A stretch of 64,000 bases of DNA from Geothrix edaphica (GTDB taxonomy: Bacteria; Acidobacteriota; Holophagae; Holophagales; Holophagaceae): contig NZ_BSDC01000001.1 in the NCBI RefSeq assembly GCF_030268045.1, positions 930,001-994,000 of the forward strand. Reading direction: 5' to 3'. The notes beneath the pieces are model-generated. The model had not been told where the DNA came from, searched no databases, and worked only from the letters and a program-made list of their open reading frames with translations. Position 1 is the first letter of the stretch, and each line of letters begins with the position of its first letter. Positions 55,181 to 63,468 of the stretch are shown piece by piece. A program made the translations under genes and the position numbers.

Positions 55181-55828
55181 CTACGCCTTTGCCTTCAGTG
55201 CGCCGAGCAGCATGTCCGCCAGCGGTCGGATCCGCCCGGGTTCGCTGAGGTAGGCGCCGCGGGCGGCGACCAGGCGGGCGGAGGAGCGCCCGAGCACGGC
55301 CGTTTCCACCAGGCCGTGAGCCTTGAGGGTGCCGCCGGTCTGCACGAGGTCCACGATGGCATCCGCCAGGCCCAGCAGGGGTGCCAGCTCCGCGCTGCTG
55401 CTGAGGGGTACCAGCTCGGCGGTGAGGCCTTCACGGGACAGCCAGGCCTCGGTGGCCTTCGGGAACTTGGTGGCCAGCCGCAGGTGCGGCTTGGCGCGCA
55501 GATCCTCCAAGGTGACGCCGGTCTTGGCGCAGAGTGACAGGCGGCAGGCGCCGAAGCCCAGATCCGCCAACTCCAGCAGGTCCATGTCCATTTCGTCCAG
55601 CGTGTCCGAGCCCACGATGCCCAGGGAGGCCACGCCGGCGGCCACGTAGCGGGGCAGGTCCGCGCCCTTGAGCAGCAGGGCCGCCACGCCGGGCGTGGCG
55701 GTGGGGATGCGGAGCACCCGGGACTTCAGGGCCGCGGTGTCGAGCGCCAGCGGGGTGCCCGCCAGCTTCGGCACCAGCTCGTCGCCGAGGCGGCCCTTGG
55801 GGAAGGCGATGAGCAGGGTCTGGTTCAT
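55181..55828 (-). CDS. hisG: ATP phosphoribosyltransferase, short catalytic form
   Basis: First enzyme of histidine synthesis (ATP plus PRPP to phosphoribosyl-ATP). The 215 residues fit the short HisG, which needs HisZ for activity and feedback control. Landmarks: LLIAFPKGRLGDELVPKL, GIVGSDTLDEMDMDLLEL, LSLCAKTG, RLATKFPKATEAWL and the PRPP-binding DAIVDLVQTGGTLKAHGL. The ATG at 55828 overlaps the hisZ stop. It is the last gene of the his operon. Confidence 0.95.
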   Translation of the reverse strand: MNQTLLIAFPKGRLGDELVPKLAGTPLALDTAALKSRVLRIPTATPGVAALLLKGADLPRYVAAGVASLGIVGSDTLDEMDMDLLELADLGFGACRLSLCAKTGVTLEDLRAKPHLRLATKFPKATEAWLSREGLTAELVPLSSSAELAPLLGLADAIVDLVQTGGTLKAHGLVETAVLGRSSARLVAARGAYLSEPGRIRPLADMLLGALKAKA

Positions 55829-56793
55829 CGGGGTTCCTCGAAGAGGTCGGGGCGGGTGGCGGCCAGGTCGAGCAGGCGGGACAGACGCACGCAGAAGCCG
55901 GCGGCCTGCCAGGGGCGGCCCAGGTCGGGGAAGAGGCGGTCGTAGCGGCCGCCTGCGGCCAGCTCCTGCTGGGCGCCGGGGGCCCAGAGCCGGAGTGTGG
56001 GGCCTGTGTAGAAGCCCAGGCCCGCCACGTCCGCCAGGTCCACCCGCAGCTCGAGGTTGGGTGGCAGGATGGGCAGCAGGGTCTTGAGGGCACGGTCCAT
56101 GTGGCTCCGCTCCTCTTCCAGCAGACTCGCGTAGGGGCTGGATTCCAAGGCGCTGAGCGTTCCTGGGCCGTCGAGTTCGGAGAGCAGGGCCTCGGCGTGC
56201 GCAGACAGTCGTGCGGCGGACGGATGACCGTCGAGGGCCTCCCGCACCCGGTGGGGGGCGCGCCGGGAGAGGGCGGCCACCACGGCGTCCGCCAGCTCAC
56301 CGAACAGACCTTCCGCTTCCAGGGGGCGCCGCACCAGGGCGGCGTTGCCCAGGTGGAGGATGGCGCTCTTCAGGCCGATGAGGCCGGGGATGGCCATGAG
56401 CATGCGGGCCAGCTCCACATCCGCCTCCGCGGCGGGCTCGCCTTCGGGCTGGATGCGCTCGCAGCCCACTTCGAAGCGCTCCACCGCCTCCCAGGGCTGG
56501 ACGGGCCGCCGGAACACCGCGCCCGCATAGGCCACGCGGTCCGGCGGTGTGGGGAAGCTGCGGGCCAGGAGACCTGCCAGGGCCACCGTGAAGTCCCAGC
56601 GCAGGGCCACCAGCTCATCGCCGTCGAAGAAGCGCAGGGCGCCCTCGGGCACGGCTTCGCGCAGGACGAGGGAGGGGTGCAGCTCACGGTAGCCGTGGTC
56701 CGCAAGGAGCCCCATGAGGGCGCCTTCCCACCGACGGAGCCGGGCGGCGGAACCGAAGAGCAGATCAGGGAAATGAGGTGTGCGGACGGGCAT
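55825..56793 (-). CDS. hisZ: ATP phosphoribosyltransferase regulatory subunit
   Basis: A paralog of histidyl-tRNA synthetase that lacks aminoacylation and serves as the regulatory subunit for short HisG. The 322 residues show LLFGSAARLRRWEGALMGLL, VALRWDFTVALAGLLA, YAGAVFRRP, RFEVGCERIQPEG (class II synthetase motif 2 remnants) and the late LELRVDLADVAGLGFYTGPTLRLW and AAGGRYDRLF. It fits HisG next door. Overlaps hisIE by ATGA. Confidence 0.93.
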   Translation of the reverse strand: MPVRTPHFPDLLFGSAARLRRWEGALMGLLADHGYRELHPSLVLREAVPEGALRFFDGDELVALRWDFTVALAGLLARSFPTPPDRVAYAGAVFRRPVQPWEAVERFEVGCERIQPEGEPAAEADVELARMLMAIPGLIGLKSAILHLGNAALVRRPLEAEGLFGELADAVVAALSRRAPHRVREALDGHPSAARLSAHAEALLSELDGPGTLSALESSPYASLLEEERSHMDRALKTLLPILPPNLELRVDLADVAGLGFYTGPTLRLWAPGAQQELAAGGRYDRLFPDLGRPWQAAGFCVRLSRLLDLAATRPDLFEEPR

Positions 56794-57440
56794 CAGGCGG
56801 GCCCTCCGGTGCGCTCAGCGTGGCGGTGATGAAGCACCTCCACCACATCCAGCAGGCTGGCGCCACGTTCGAGGAGGAGCATGTCGAGGTGGAACAACAG
56901 GTCCGCGGCCTCGCCGAGGAACTCCTCGCGGTTGTCGTTCTTGGCGGCGATGACGACCTCTCCGGCCTCCTCCACCACCTTCTTGGCGATGCGGTCCACA
57001 CCCTGGGCGAAGAGCTTCTGGGTGTAGCTGCCGTCCAGGTCCGCCAGCGCCTGGCGCGACGTCAGCAGGGCCTCCAGGCGGCCCAGCCAGGGCAGGGTGG
57101 CGGGCCAGGGAGCAGTGTTTGGGCCGCCTTCCGGACTGGAATCGAAGCAGCTCTCCGTACCGCGGTGGCAGCTGGGACCCTCGGGGTCGGCCACGATGAG
57201 CAGGGCGTCCGCATCGCAGTCGGGGCGGATCTGCACGAGGCGGAGCCGGTTTCCGCTGGTCTCGCCTTTCACCCAGAGCGACTGGCGCGAGCGGCTCCAG
57301 AAGGTGACGAAGCCCGTGTCGAGGGTGAGCTGGAGGGATTCCCGGTTGAGCCAGGCCACCATGCGCACTTCGCCGGTGCGGTCCTGCACGATGCCGGGGA
57401 TGAGGCCGGCGGAATCGAATTTGAGCGTGTCGAGGTCCAT
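56793..57440 (-). CDS. hisIE: Bifunctional phosphoribosyl-AMP cyclohydrolase / phosphoribosyl-ATP pyrophosphatase
   Basis: Steps 2 and 3 of histidine synthesis. The 215 residues are HisI (residues 1-~110: VRMVAWLNRESLQLTLDTG, FWSRSRQSLWVKGETSGN, CDADALLIVADPEGPSCH with Zn-binding Cys) and HisE (~115-215: ALADLDGSYTQKLFAQGVDRIAKKVVEEAGEVVIAAKN and ADLLFHLDMLL). The upstream frame extension is not protein-like and ATG at 57440 is the family start. The hisF stop is one base upstream. Confidence 0.95.
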   Translation of the reverse strand: MDLDTLKFDSAGLIPGIVQDRTGEVRMVAWLNRESLQLTLDTGFVTFWSRSRQSLWVKGETSGNRLRLVQIRPDCDADALLIVADPEGPSCHRGTESCFDSSPEGGPNTAPWPATLPWLGRLEALLTSRQALADLDGSYTQKLFAQGVDRIAKKVVEEAGEVVIAAKNDNREEFLGEAADLLFHLDMLLLERGASLLDVVEVLHHRHAERTGGPA

Positions 57441-57441
57441 G

Positions 57442-58194
57442 TCAGATCCGTATGGAGAGGTCGTTCTGGGCGAGGTAGGCCTTGAGGCGGGGGATGGGCA
57501 GGATGCCTTCGTGGAAGAGCGTGGCGGCCAGCACCGCGTCGGCGCCGTGCTGGAGGGCCTCCAGGAAGTGGACCTCCAGGCCCGCGCCGCCGGAGGCGAT
57601 GAGGGGGATGGGCAGCTCCGAGGCCAGGTCCAGCAGGGGCAGGTCGAAGCCGTCACCGGTGCCGTCGCGGTCCATGGAGGTGAGCAGGATCTCGCCGGCG
57701 CCGAGGTCGTTGAGCTCCCAGAGCCAGTCCACGGCCGCCCGTTCCGTGGGCTCGGTGCCGCCCTTCAGGTATACGCGCCAGCCCAGGTCGGCATCGCGCT
57801 TCACGTCCACGGCCGCCACCACGCACTGGCGCCCGAAGGCATCCGCCAGCTCGCAGACCAGGTCCGGCCGCAGGGCAGCAGCGGTGTTCACGGCCACCTT
57901 GTCGGCCCCGGATCGCAGTAGGCTGCGGGCATCCTCCACGCTGGAGACGCCTCCGCCCACGGTGAACGGGATGCTCAGCTCCCGCGCCACCTCGCGGACC
58001 CAGGCCTCCCGCGTGCCGCGGTTCTCCAGGGAGGCTGCGATGTCGAGAAAGACCAGCTCGTCCGCGCCTTCCAGATCGTAGCGCCGGGCCAGGTCCACGG
58101 GGTGCCCCAGGTCGCGGAGCTCCTTAAACTGGACGCCCTTCACGACGCGGCCGTTCTTTACGTCGAGGCACGGGATGATGCGCTTGGCGGGCAT
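57442..58194 (-). CDS. hisF: Imidazole glycerol phosphate synthase subunit HisF
   Basis: The cyclase half of IGP synthase, a beta/alpha barrel that uses ammonia from HisH. The 250 residues start KRIIPCLDVKNGRVVKGV with the catalytic Asp. They contain VGGGVSSVEDARSLLRSGADKVAVNTAA, VAAVDVK, EILLTSMDRDGTGDGFD (second catalytic Asp) and PLIASGGAG. Overlaps hisA by ATGA. Confidence 0.96.
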   Translation of the reverse strand: MPAKRIIPCLDVKNGRVVKGVQFKELRDLGHPVDLARRYDLEGADELVFLDIAASLENRGTREAWVREVARELSIPFTVGGGVSSVEDARSLLRSGADKVAVNTAAALRPDLVCELADAFGRQCVVAAVDVKRDADLGWRVYLKGGTEPTERAAVDWLWELNDLGAGEILLTSMDRDGTGDGFDLPLLDLASELPIPLIASGGAGLEVHFLEALQHGADAVLAATLFHEGILPIPRLKAYLAQNDLSIRI

Positions 58195-58907
58195 CAGGCA
58201 CCCCCTGCCAGGGCGGCCCGGGTGCGTGGATCGTCCAACGCGATGAAGCCCTCCATGAGGGCCTTCCCGCTGATGGCGCCCACGACACCGGGCAGCATGG
58301 TCAGCGGGTCAAGGTCGGCGAGGTCCTTCACGCCGCCGGAGGCCTGCACCCGGAAGCCCTCGCGGGCCACCCACGCGACCGCTTCGAGGCCGGGGCCTTC
58401 CAGCGTGCCATCGCGGCTCACATCGGTGACGAGCGCCCGGTCGAAGCCCAGGGTGAGCAGGGCCTCGAACACATCCGTGGAGGCGCAGGCGCTGGCGGCC
58501 TGCCAGCCGCGGGTGACGACGCGCTCGCCCTTGAGGTCCAGGGCGGCCACGATGCGATCGCCGGGGAGGCCCCGCAGGGCGGAGGGCTGCTCCACCGCCA
58601 GCGTGCCGACCACCGCGTCAAAGCCCAGGGCCAGTACCCCCTCGATGGCCCCGCGGTCCCGCAGGCCGCCGCCCAGCTGGAAACGCACCTGGGGGAAGCG
58701 GGCGGGAAAGGTGGTGAAGGTCCCCTGGCGGGGCCCACCGAAAGCGCCGTCCAGATCCACCAGGTGGATGCGCCGCGCCCCGGCCGCGATCAGGTGTTCG
58801 ACCCAGCCCTCGGGCGTGAAGTCATAGAAGGTGGCCTGCTTCCGGTCACCGTGGCGCAGGCGGACCAGGCGGCCCTGCAGCAGGTCCATGCTTGGAATCA
58901 GTTGCAT
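58194..58907 (-). CDS. hisA: ProFAR isomerase (HisA)
   Basis: Isomerises ProFAR to PRFAR. The 237 residues form a barrel homologous to HisF: LIPSMDLLQGRLVRLRHGDR, with the catalytic Asp as SMD rather than the usual AID, HLVDLDGAFGG, LGGGLRDRGAIEG, VVAALDLKGERVV and ALVTDVSRDGTLEGPG, followed by VQASGGVKDLADL. ATG at 58907 overlaps the 3' end of hisH by 10 bases; the longer open frame is not protein-like. Confidence 0.94.
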   Translation of the reverse strand: MQLIPSMDLLQGRLVRLRHGDRKQATFYDFTPEGWVEHLIAAGARRIHLVDLDGAFGGPRQGTFTTFPARFPQVRFQLGGGLRDRGAIEGVLALGFDAVVGTLAVEQPSALRGLPGDRIVAALDLKGERVVTRGWQAASACASTDVFEALLTLGFDRALVTDVSRDGTLEGPGLEAVAWVAREGFRVQASGGVKDLADLDPLTMLPGVVGAISGKALMEGFIALDDPRTRAALAGGA

Positions 58908-59539
58908 GGAGCCTCCGAGGACACGGGCAGGGCGCCCATCCAGGCCAGGGCCGACTGGAGCAGCCCGAGGCCGGCGGGGCCGGACTTCTCGGGGTGGGGC
59001 TGGAAGCCCAGGACCTTCCCCCGGGCCTCCACGGCCGCGAAGGGGCGACCGTGGTCGGCCAGGTAGATGGTCTCGGCGGAGGGCTCCAGGGCGTAGCTGT
59101 GGACGAAGTAGAGCCAGGCGCCGTCGGGATCGGGCAGGGCCGGGTGGGCGCTGCCCTGGCGCACCTGGCACCAGCCCATGTTCGGGACCTTCACGCCCGG
59201 CCCCAGGCGCCGCACGAGGCCGGGGATCAGGCCCAGACCCGAGGCGCGAGGCGCCTCTTCGCTGCCTTCAGCCAGCAGCTGGAGCCCGAGGCAGATGCCC
59301 AGCAGGGGGCGGCCTTCGGCCACCAGCTCCGGCAGAAGCTGCCACCAGCCGCGCTCGCGCAGGGATTTCCGCGCAGCCTCGAAGTGGCCCACGCCCGGCA
59401 GGACGATGGGGCCGGAGGCGGTGGCCTGGTCTGGCGACGCGGCCCGCACGTAGGCCAGGCCCAGGCGGTCCAGGGCGCCTTCCAGCGAGGCCAGGTTGCC
59501 GGCCTCGTAGTCGATGAGGGTGATGCGGCCGGCGCTCAT
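58898..59539 (-). CDS. hisH: Imidazole glycerol phosphate synthase glutaminase subunit HisH
   Basis: Class I glutamine amidotransferase that delivers ammonia to HisF. The 213 residues have ITLIDYEAGNLASLEGALDRLG, VLPGVGHFEAARKSL, PLLGICLGLQLLAEGSEE (nucleophilic Cys in GICLG), NMGWCQV, FVHSYAL (His region) and LGFQPHPEKSG (catalytic His and Glu). ATG at 59539 matches the family start. It overlaps the hisB stop. Confidence 0.95.
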   Translation of the reverse strand: MSAGRITLIDYEAGNLASLEGALDRLGLAYVRAASPDQATASGPIVLPGVGHFEAARKSLRERGWWQLLPELVAEGRPLLGICLGLQLLAEGSEEAPRASGLGLIPGLVRRLGPGVKVPNMGWCQVRQGSAHPALPDPDGAWLYFVHSYALEPSAETIYLADHGRPFAAVEARGKVLGFQPHPEKSGPAGLGLLQSALAWMGALPVSSEAPCN

Positions 59540-60120
59540 GCGGACAGGGTCCCCTTGGTGGAGGGTACGCCGCCGCCCTCGGCGCGGGTGGCCTGGCGCA
59601 GGGCCTTGGCCAGGGCCTTGAAGAGGGCCTCGACCTTGTGGTGGGTGTTCACGCCGCGGATGAGGTCCGCGTGGATGGCCAGGCCGCCGCGCATGGCCAG
59701 GGCGATGAAGAACTCCCGGACCATCTCCACCTGGAAGCCGTCGCCGAGGACGACCGGCGGCAGCTCTGCGTGGAACTCGCACCAGGGGCGGCCGGAGAGA
59801 TCCACCACCACCCGGGCCAGGGCCTCGTCCAGGGGCACGTAGGCGTGGGCGAAGCGGGCGATGCCGGCGCGGTCGCCCAGGGCCGTCTTCAGCGCGTCGC
59901 CCAGGCAGAGGCCCACATCCTCCACCAGGTGGTGGCTGTCCACGGGCAGGTCGCCGGCGGCCTCCACCTCGAGGCCGAAGCCGCCGTGCTTCGCGAGCTG
60001 CATCAGCATGTGGTCGAAGTAGCCCAGACCGGTGCGGATGCGGGCCTCGCCCCCGTCCAGGGAGAGGCTCAGCTTCACCTGGGTCTCGGCGGTGGCACGG
60101 GTCAGGATGGCGGTTCTCAT
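59536..60120 (-). CDS. hisB: Imidazoleglycerol-phosphate dehydratase, monofunctional
   Basis: Dehydrates IGP to imidazoleacetol phosphate. The 194 residues match the monofunctional form: TRATAETQVKLSLSLDGGEARIRTGLGYFDHMLMQLAKHGG, LPVDSHHLVEDVGLCLGDALKTALGDRAGIARFAHAYVPLDEALARVVVDLSGRPW, and the second metal site GVNTHHKVEALFKALAKALRQA. It has no phosphatase domain, so histidinol-phosphatase must come from elsewhere, most likely the HAD domain on HisC. Overlaps hisC by ATGA. Confidence 0.96.
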   Translation of the reverse strand: MRTAILTRATAETQVKLSLSLDGGEARIRTGLGYFDHMLMQLAKHGGFGLEVEAAGDLPVDSHHLVEDVGLCLGDALKTALGDRAGIARFAHAYVPLDEALARVVVDLSGRPWCEFHAELPPVVLGDGFQVEMVREFFIALAMRGGLAIHADLIRGVNTHHKVEALFKALAKALRQATRAEGGGVPSTKGTLSA

Positions 60121-61880
60121 GGCAGCTCCTGGTTCAGCATCGGCAGAAGGGCGCGCAGGGTCTCGAACTGGACATCCCCGGCCGCGGCGAAGTGATCGCG
60201 GTCGGGCCCCAGGGCGGCGAAGCGCCAGGCCACCTCGGGCTTCAGGTCCGCGGCGGCGCGCAGGCAGCGCGCATCGTCGACGGTATCCCCGGCGAAGACG
60301 ATCTCCTCGGCCCGGAAGGCGTCCGCCAGCTGCAGCAGGCCCGCAGGTTCGGGCTTCCGCAGGTGGGGTGCGGCGTCGCAGACCGCGGGCAGCGAGAAGC
60401 CGAGCACCTTCCAGGCCAGGTCCAGTTCCTCGGGTGGCCGCCCGGTGAGCACCGCCAGCTCCCAGCCCGTGGCCTGGAGGTCGGCCAGGGTGGCGAGGGG
60501 ACGCTCGAGGCGGATGGTGTCGACGTAGTGTTTCTGAACGAGGATCTGCGCCGGGGGTTCGAGGGCCTCCATCCGCGCGTCGAGCTCCGGGAAGCCACGG
60601 CCGTCCGCCGCTTCGATCACGGGCCGGAGGTCCACGTCACCGTGCACCTCCGCCAGGGCCAAGGCCCCAGCCGCGAGGCGGAAGTCGTTGTTGTAGCCGC
60701 CCAGGCGCTTGAAGGCGCGATAGGCCCCGTCGGACCAGGGCAGGGCAGGCCGGCACTCCGCCAGCGCCCGGGCCACAGCCTCCATGAAGCTGCGGTCGGC
60801 GTCGATGAGCACGCCGTCGATGTCCAGGACCAGCAGGCGGCGGCGTGGCCGTGGCGCGGGTTGTGGCAGCGTCGCGCCCAGGGTCGTGGCCACGCGGGTG
60901 GTGTCCGCCTCCGTGCCGATGGTGAGCCGGGCGGCGCCGGTGCCGGGCAGGCGGCGCACCTTGATGCCCTCGGCTTCCAGCGCATCCGATGGATCCGGCG
61001 TCACATGGATGAAGTTGCCGGCGCTGGGAGCGGCGTGGTGCAGAGGCAGAGACGCGACCAGGCGGTCGCGCCGCTCCGGCAGGGCCCGCACGGCAGGCTC
61101 GAAGGCCGGGGCGAAGTCCAGGGCCACGTCCAGGGCTTCCAGGCTGGCGGCGGGGATGGAGTAGGGCAGCTGCAGGGTGGCCAGCTTCGACACCAGGGCC
61201 GGATCGCCCAGGAGGTAGCCCAGGCGCCAGGAGGCGGAGGCCAGCGCCTTGCTGAAGGTGCGGAGCAGCACCACGTTCGGGTAGCGGTCCACGGCCAGAC
61301 GGTGGGTGGCGGGGGCGAATTCCGCGTAGGCCTCGTCCATCACCAACAGGGGCGGCACCGGCCGGGCCGCGGCGGCGGCCAGCAGGGGCTCCAGTTCTTC
61401 CGGCGACACCCAGGCGCCCGTGGGATTGTTCGGCAGGGTCAGCCAGATCTGGCGGCAGTCCAGGGCCTCGAACCAGGGCTCCAGCGGGAAGTCCGTACCC
61501 TGGGGCACCTTCCGCACCTGGCCGCCGTTCCTGCGCACGAGCATGGGATAGAGGCTGAAGCCCGGATCCGGGATGGCCACCGTGTCGCCGAAGCTGAGGC
61601 CCGCCATGGCCACCAGGTCCAGGAGGGCGCCGCTGGAGGGGCCCAGCAGCAGGCCGCCCTCGGGGGCGCCCACGCGCTTCCGCAGGCGCTCGGTGAGCTC
61701 CTCCTGGCGCTCGGGATAGAGGTGGAAGGGCATGTCCCGGAGCCGCGCCAGCAGCGCCTCCCGGGCTTCGGCGGGCCAGTCGGAACCAGCCTCGTTCATG
61801 TGCAGCCGGAGGCCCGTGGGCGGCTCGGGAGGCCGCCGGTAGGCGGGCAGATCAGCGAGGTCGGGTCGGAGGAAGGACAT
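60117..61880 (-). CDS. hisC: Histidinol-phosphate aminotransferase fused to HAD-family phosphatase
   Basis: The product has 587 residues. Residues 1-~345 are a class I/II PLP aminotransferase of the HisC type: RLHMNEAGSDWP, LLLGPSSGALLDLVA, DPGFSLYPMLVRRNGG, LTLPNNPTGAWVS, MDEAYAEFA and the PLP-Lys211 in RTFSKALASASWRLGYL. Residues ~346-587 are a HAD phosphatase: LLVLDIDGVLID (Asp353, Asp355), VLTGRPPEE, Lys509 in LRKPEPAG and FAGDTVDDA (531-536). hisB here is monofunctional and no hisN or PHP phosphatase is seen. The fused domain is therefore the likely histidinol-phosphatase, joining two consecutive steps. ATG at 61880 is chosen. Confidence 0.9.
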   Translation of the reverse strand: MSFLRPDLADLPAYRRPPEPPTGLRLHMNEAGSDWPAEAREALLARLRDMPFHLYPERQEELTERLRKRVGAPEGGLLLGPSSGALLDLVAMAGLSFGDTVAIPDPGFSLYPMLVRRNGGQVRKVPQGTDFPLEPWFEALDCRQIWLTLPNNPTGAWVSPEELEPLLAAAAARPVPPLLVMDEAYAEFAPATHRLAVDRYPNVVLLRTFSKALASASWRLGYLLGDPALVSKLATLQLPYSIPAASLEALDVALDFAPAFEPAVRALPERRDRLVASLPLHHAAPSAGNFIHVTPDPSDALEAEGIKVRRLPGTGAARLTIGTEADTTRVATTLGATLPQPAPRPRRRLLVLDIDGVLIDADRSFMEAVARALAECRPALPWSDGAYRAFKRLGGYNNDFRLAAGALALAEVHGDVDLRPVIEAADGRGFPELDARMEALEPPAQILVQKHYVDTIRLERPLATLADLQATGWELAVLTGRPPEELDLAWKVLGFSLPAVCDAAPHLRKPEPAGLLQLADAFRAEEIVFAGDTVDDARCLRAAADLKPEVAWRFAALGPDRDHFAAAGDVQFETLRALLPMLNQELP

Positions 61881-61962
61881 GGGCAACTCGGGATGAGGGT
61901 AGGAGGAAACCTGGCTTCTGGGAGGAAGAAGCGGAACGGAGCGCTCGGCGAGGAGGCGCTCC

Positions 61963-63390
61963 CTAGGGGTGGTGATGGCCGCGCAGGCCGGCGCTGCGGC
62001 CGTGGTGGGTGAGGCCCTCGGCCTCGGCGAGCTTCTCGACCCAGGGGGCCATGGTGGCCGCGTCGGCGGCAGAGAGCCGCAGCAGGCTCTGGCGCTTGAG
62101 GAAGGTGGCCACGCCCAGGGGGCTGGTGTAGCGGGCGCTGCGATCCGTGGGCAGCACGTGGTTCGGCCCGGCGCCGTAGTCGCCGAAGGCCTCGGCGCTG
62201 GCGCTGCCGATGAAGACGGCTCCGGCGGCGGTCAGCGAAGGCAGCCACGCCTCGGGATCGCGCACGCAGAGTTCGAGGTGCTCGGGCGCCCAGGTCTGGG
62301 CCAGGGCGATGGCCAGGTCGCGCTCGGCGCAGACCAACCGCCCGTGGGTACCCAGGCTCTGCTCGAGGATCGTCCGGCGGGGCGAGGCGGTCACGCGGTT
62401 CTGGAGCTGGGCCTCCACCGCCTTGAGGAGGGCGCGGTCGGCGCTCACCAGCACGGCGGCGGCGTCGGGATCGTGCTCGGCCTGGGCCATCAGGTCCTCG
62501 GCGAGCCAGGCGGGATCAGCGCCGTCGTCGGCGATCACCAGCAGCTCGGTGGGGCCCGCCAGGGCGTCGATGCCGCAGGTGCCGATGAGCTGACGCTTGG
62601 CCTCGGCCACGAAGCGGTTGCCGGGGCCGGCCACCAGGTCCACGGCAGGTTCCCCGTAGGCCAGCCAGGCCAGCGCCTGGGCGCCGCCGAAGGGGTACAG
62701 TTCGGTGAGGCCCAGTTCCGCCGCGCAGGCCAGTACGAGCGGATCCACGCCCCAGGCTCCGGGCAAGGTGGGCTGGGGCTTGGGAGGTGTGACGCCCACG
62801 ATGCGGCCCACGCCGGCCACTTGGGCGGGGATCACGGTCATGGCGAGGGTGGAGGGATAGAAGGCGCGCCCGCCGGGGATGTAGACGCCCGCGGTCTTCA
62901 GGGGGCACCAGCGCTCGCCCACGGTGCCGCCGCCGGGCAGGGGCAATTCCAGGTCGCGCAGGCAGCCGCGCTGGCCTTCCGCGAACCGGCGCACATTGGC
63001 GATCATCTCCCTCAGGGCGGCCATGAGGTCGGGCTGGCGGCGGTCCAGGTCCGCTCGGGCGGTCTGGAGGGCCGCTTCGGGGATGCGCAGGGCGGCGGGA
63101 TCGAGGGCCACACCATCCAGACGCGATGTCCAGTCCAGCACGGCCTTCAGCCCGTCGCGACGCACGTCGGCCAGGATGGCCGTGACGGCCTTCCGCGTGT
63201 CCTCTTCCGTCTCCCCGTTCCGCGCCAGCGCGGCCACCCACCCGGGCACGTCCGCCCGGTTCGTCAGGTCAGTGATGGAGATGAAGTAACACCTGTGCAC
63301 CTCAAGGGTGAAGAGAGAAGCCTGACAGCCGATGGAGGGGGGTGCAAGCAGGAACCCTGTCTGGGCAGATTCTTTACTACGACCGTCCAT
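61963..63390 (-). CDS. hisD: Histidinol dehydrogenase
   Basis: Oxidises histidinol to histidine in two NAD+-linked steps. Up to 475 residues; landmarks are VLDWTSRLDGV, AGVYIPGGRAFYPSTLAMTVIPAQVAGVGRIVGVTPP, PFGGAQALAWLAYGEP, GPGNRFVAEAKRQLIG, LAGPTELLVIADDGADP, AWLAEDLMAQAEHDPDA (metal ligands) and GPNHVLPTDRSARYTSPLGVATFLKR. HisD-like sequence starts only at about residue 36. ATG at 63390 has an AGGAAA ribosome binding site; an in-frame GTG at 63300 would remove 30 residues that do not look like HisD. The true start is uncertain. First gene of the his operon. Confidence 0.92.
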   Translation of the reverse strand: MDGRSKESAQTGFLLAPPSIGCQASLFTLEVHRCYFISITDLTNRADVPGWVAALARNGETEEDTRKAVTAILADVRRDGLKAVLDWTSRLDGVALDPAALRIPEAALQTARADLDRRQPDLMAALREMIANVRRFAEGQRGCLRDLELPLPGGGTVGERWCPLKTAGVYIPGGRAFYPSTLAMTVIPAQVAGVGRIVGVTPPKPQPTLPGAWGVDPLVLACAAELGLTELYPFGGAQALAWLAYGEPAVDLVAGPGNRFVAEAKRQLIGTCGIDALAGPTELLVIADDGADPAWLAEDLMAQAEHDPDAAAVLVSADRALLKAVEAQLQNRVTASPRRTILEQSLGTHGRLVCAERDLAIALAQTWAPEHLELCVRDPEAWLPSLTAAGAVFIGSASAEAFGDYGAGPNHVLPTDRSARYTSPLGVATFLKRQSLLRLSAADAATMAPWVEKLAEAEGLTHHGRSAGLRGHHHP

Positions 63391-63468
63391 TGTTTCCTGC
63401 CACCTTCAGCGCCTAGCATCGAGAGGTGCTGCTGCGTCTATCACAACCGATCTTGAGATCATGAAATC
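63391..63468. promoter_or_regulatory. Divergent promoter region for his operon and GAF gene
   Basis: Seventy-eight bases between hisD and the rightward GAF gene must contain the his promoter. A palindrome GATCT-TG-AGATC occurs at 63449-63460, directly before the GAF gene's start. No His-codon-rich leader peptide or T-box/attenuator structure is visible. Confidence 0.4.

Noticed and set aside
63300-63390. Possible his-leader peptide or attenuator before hisD
   Set aside because: There is only one His codon near the start and no terminator/antiterminator pair, so classical attenuation is not supported.
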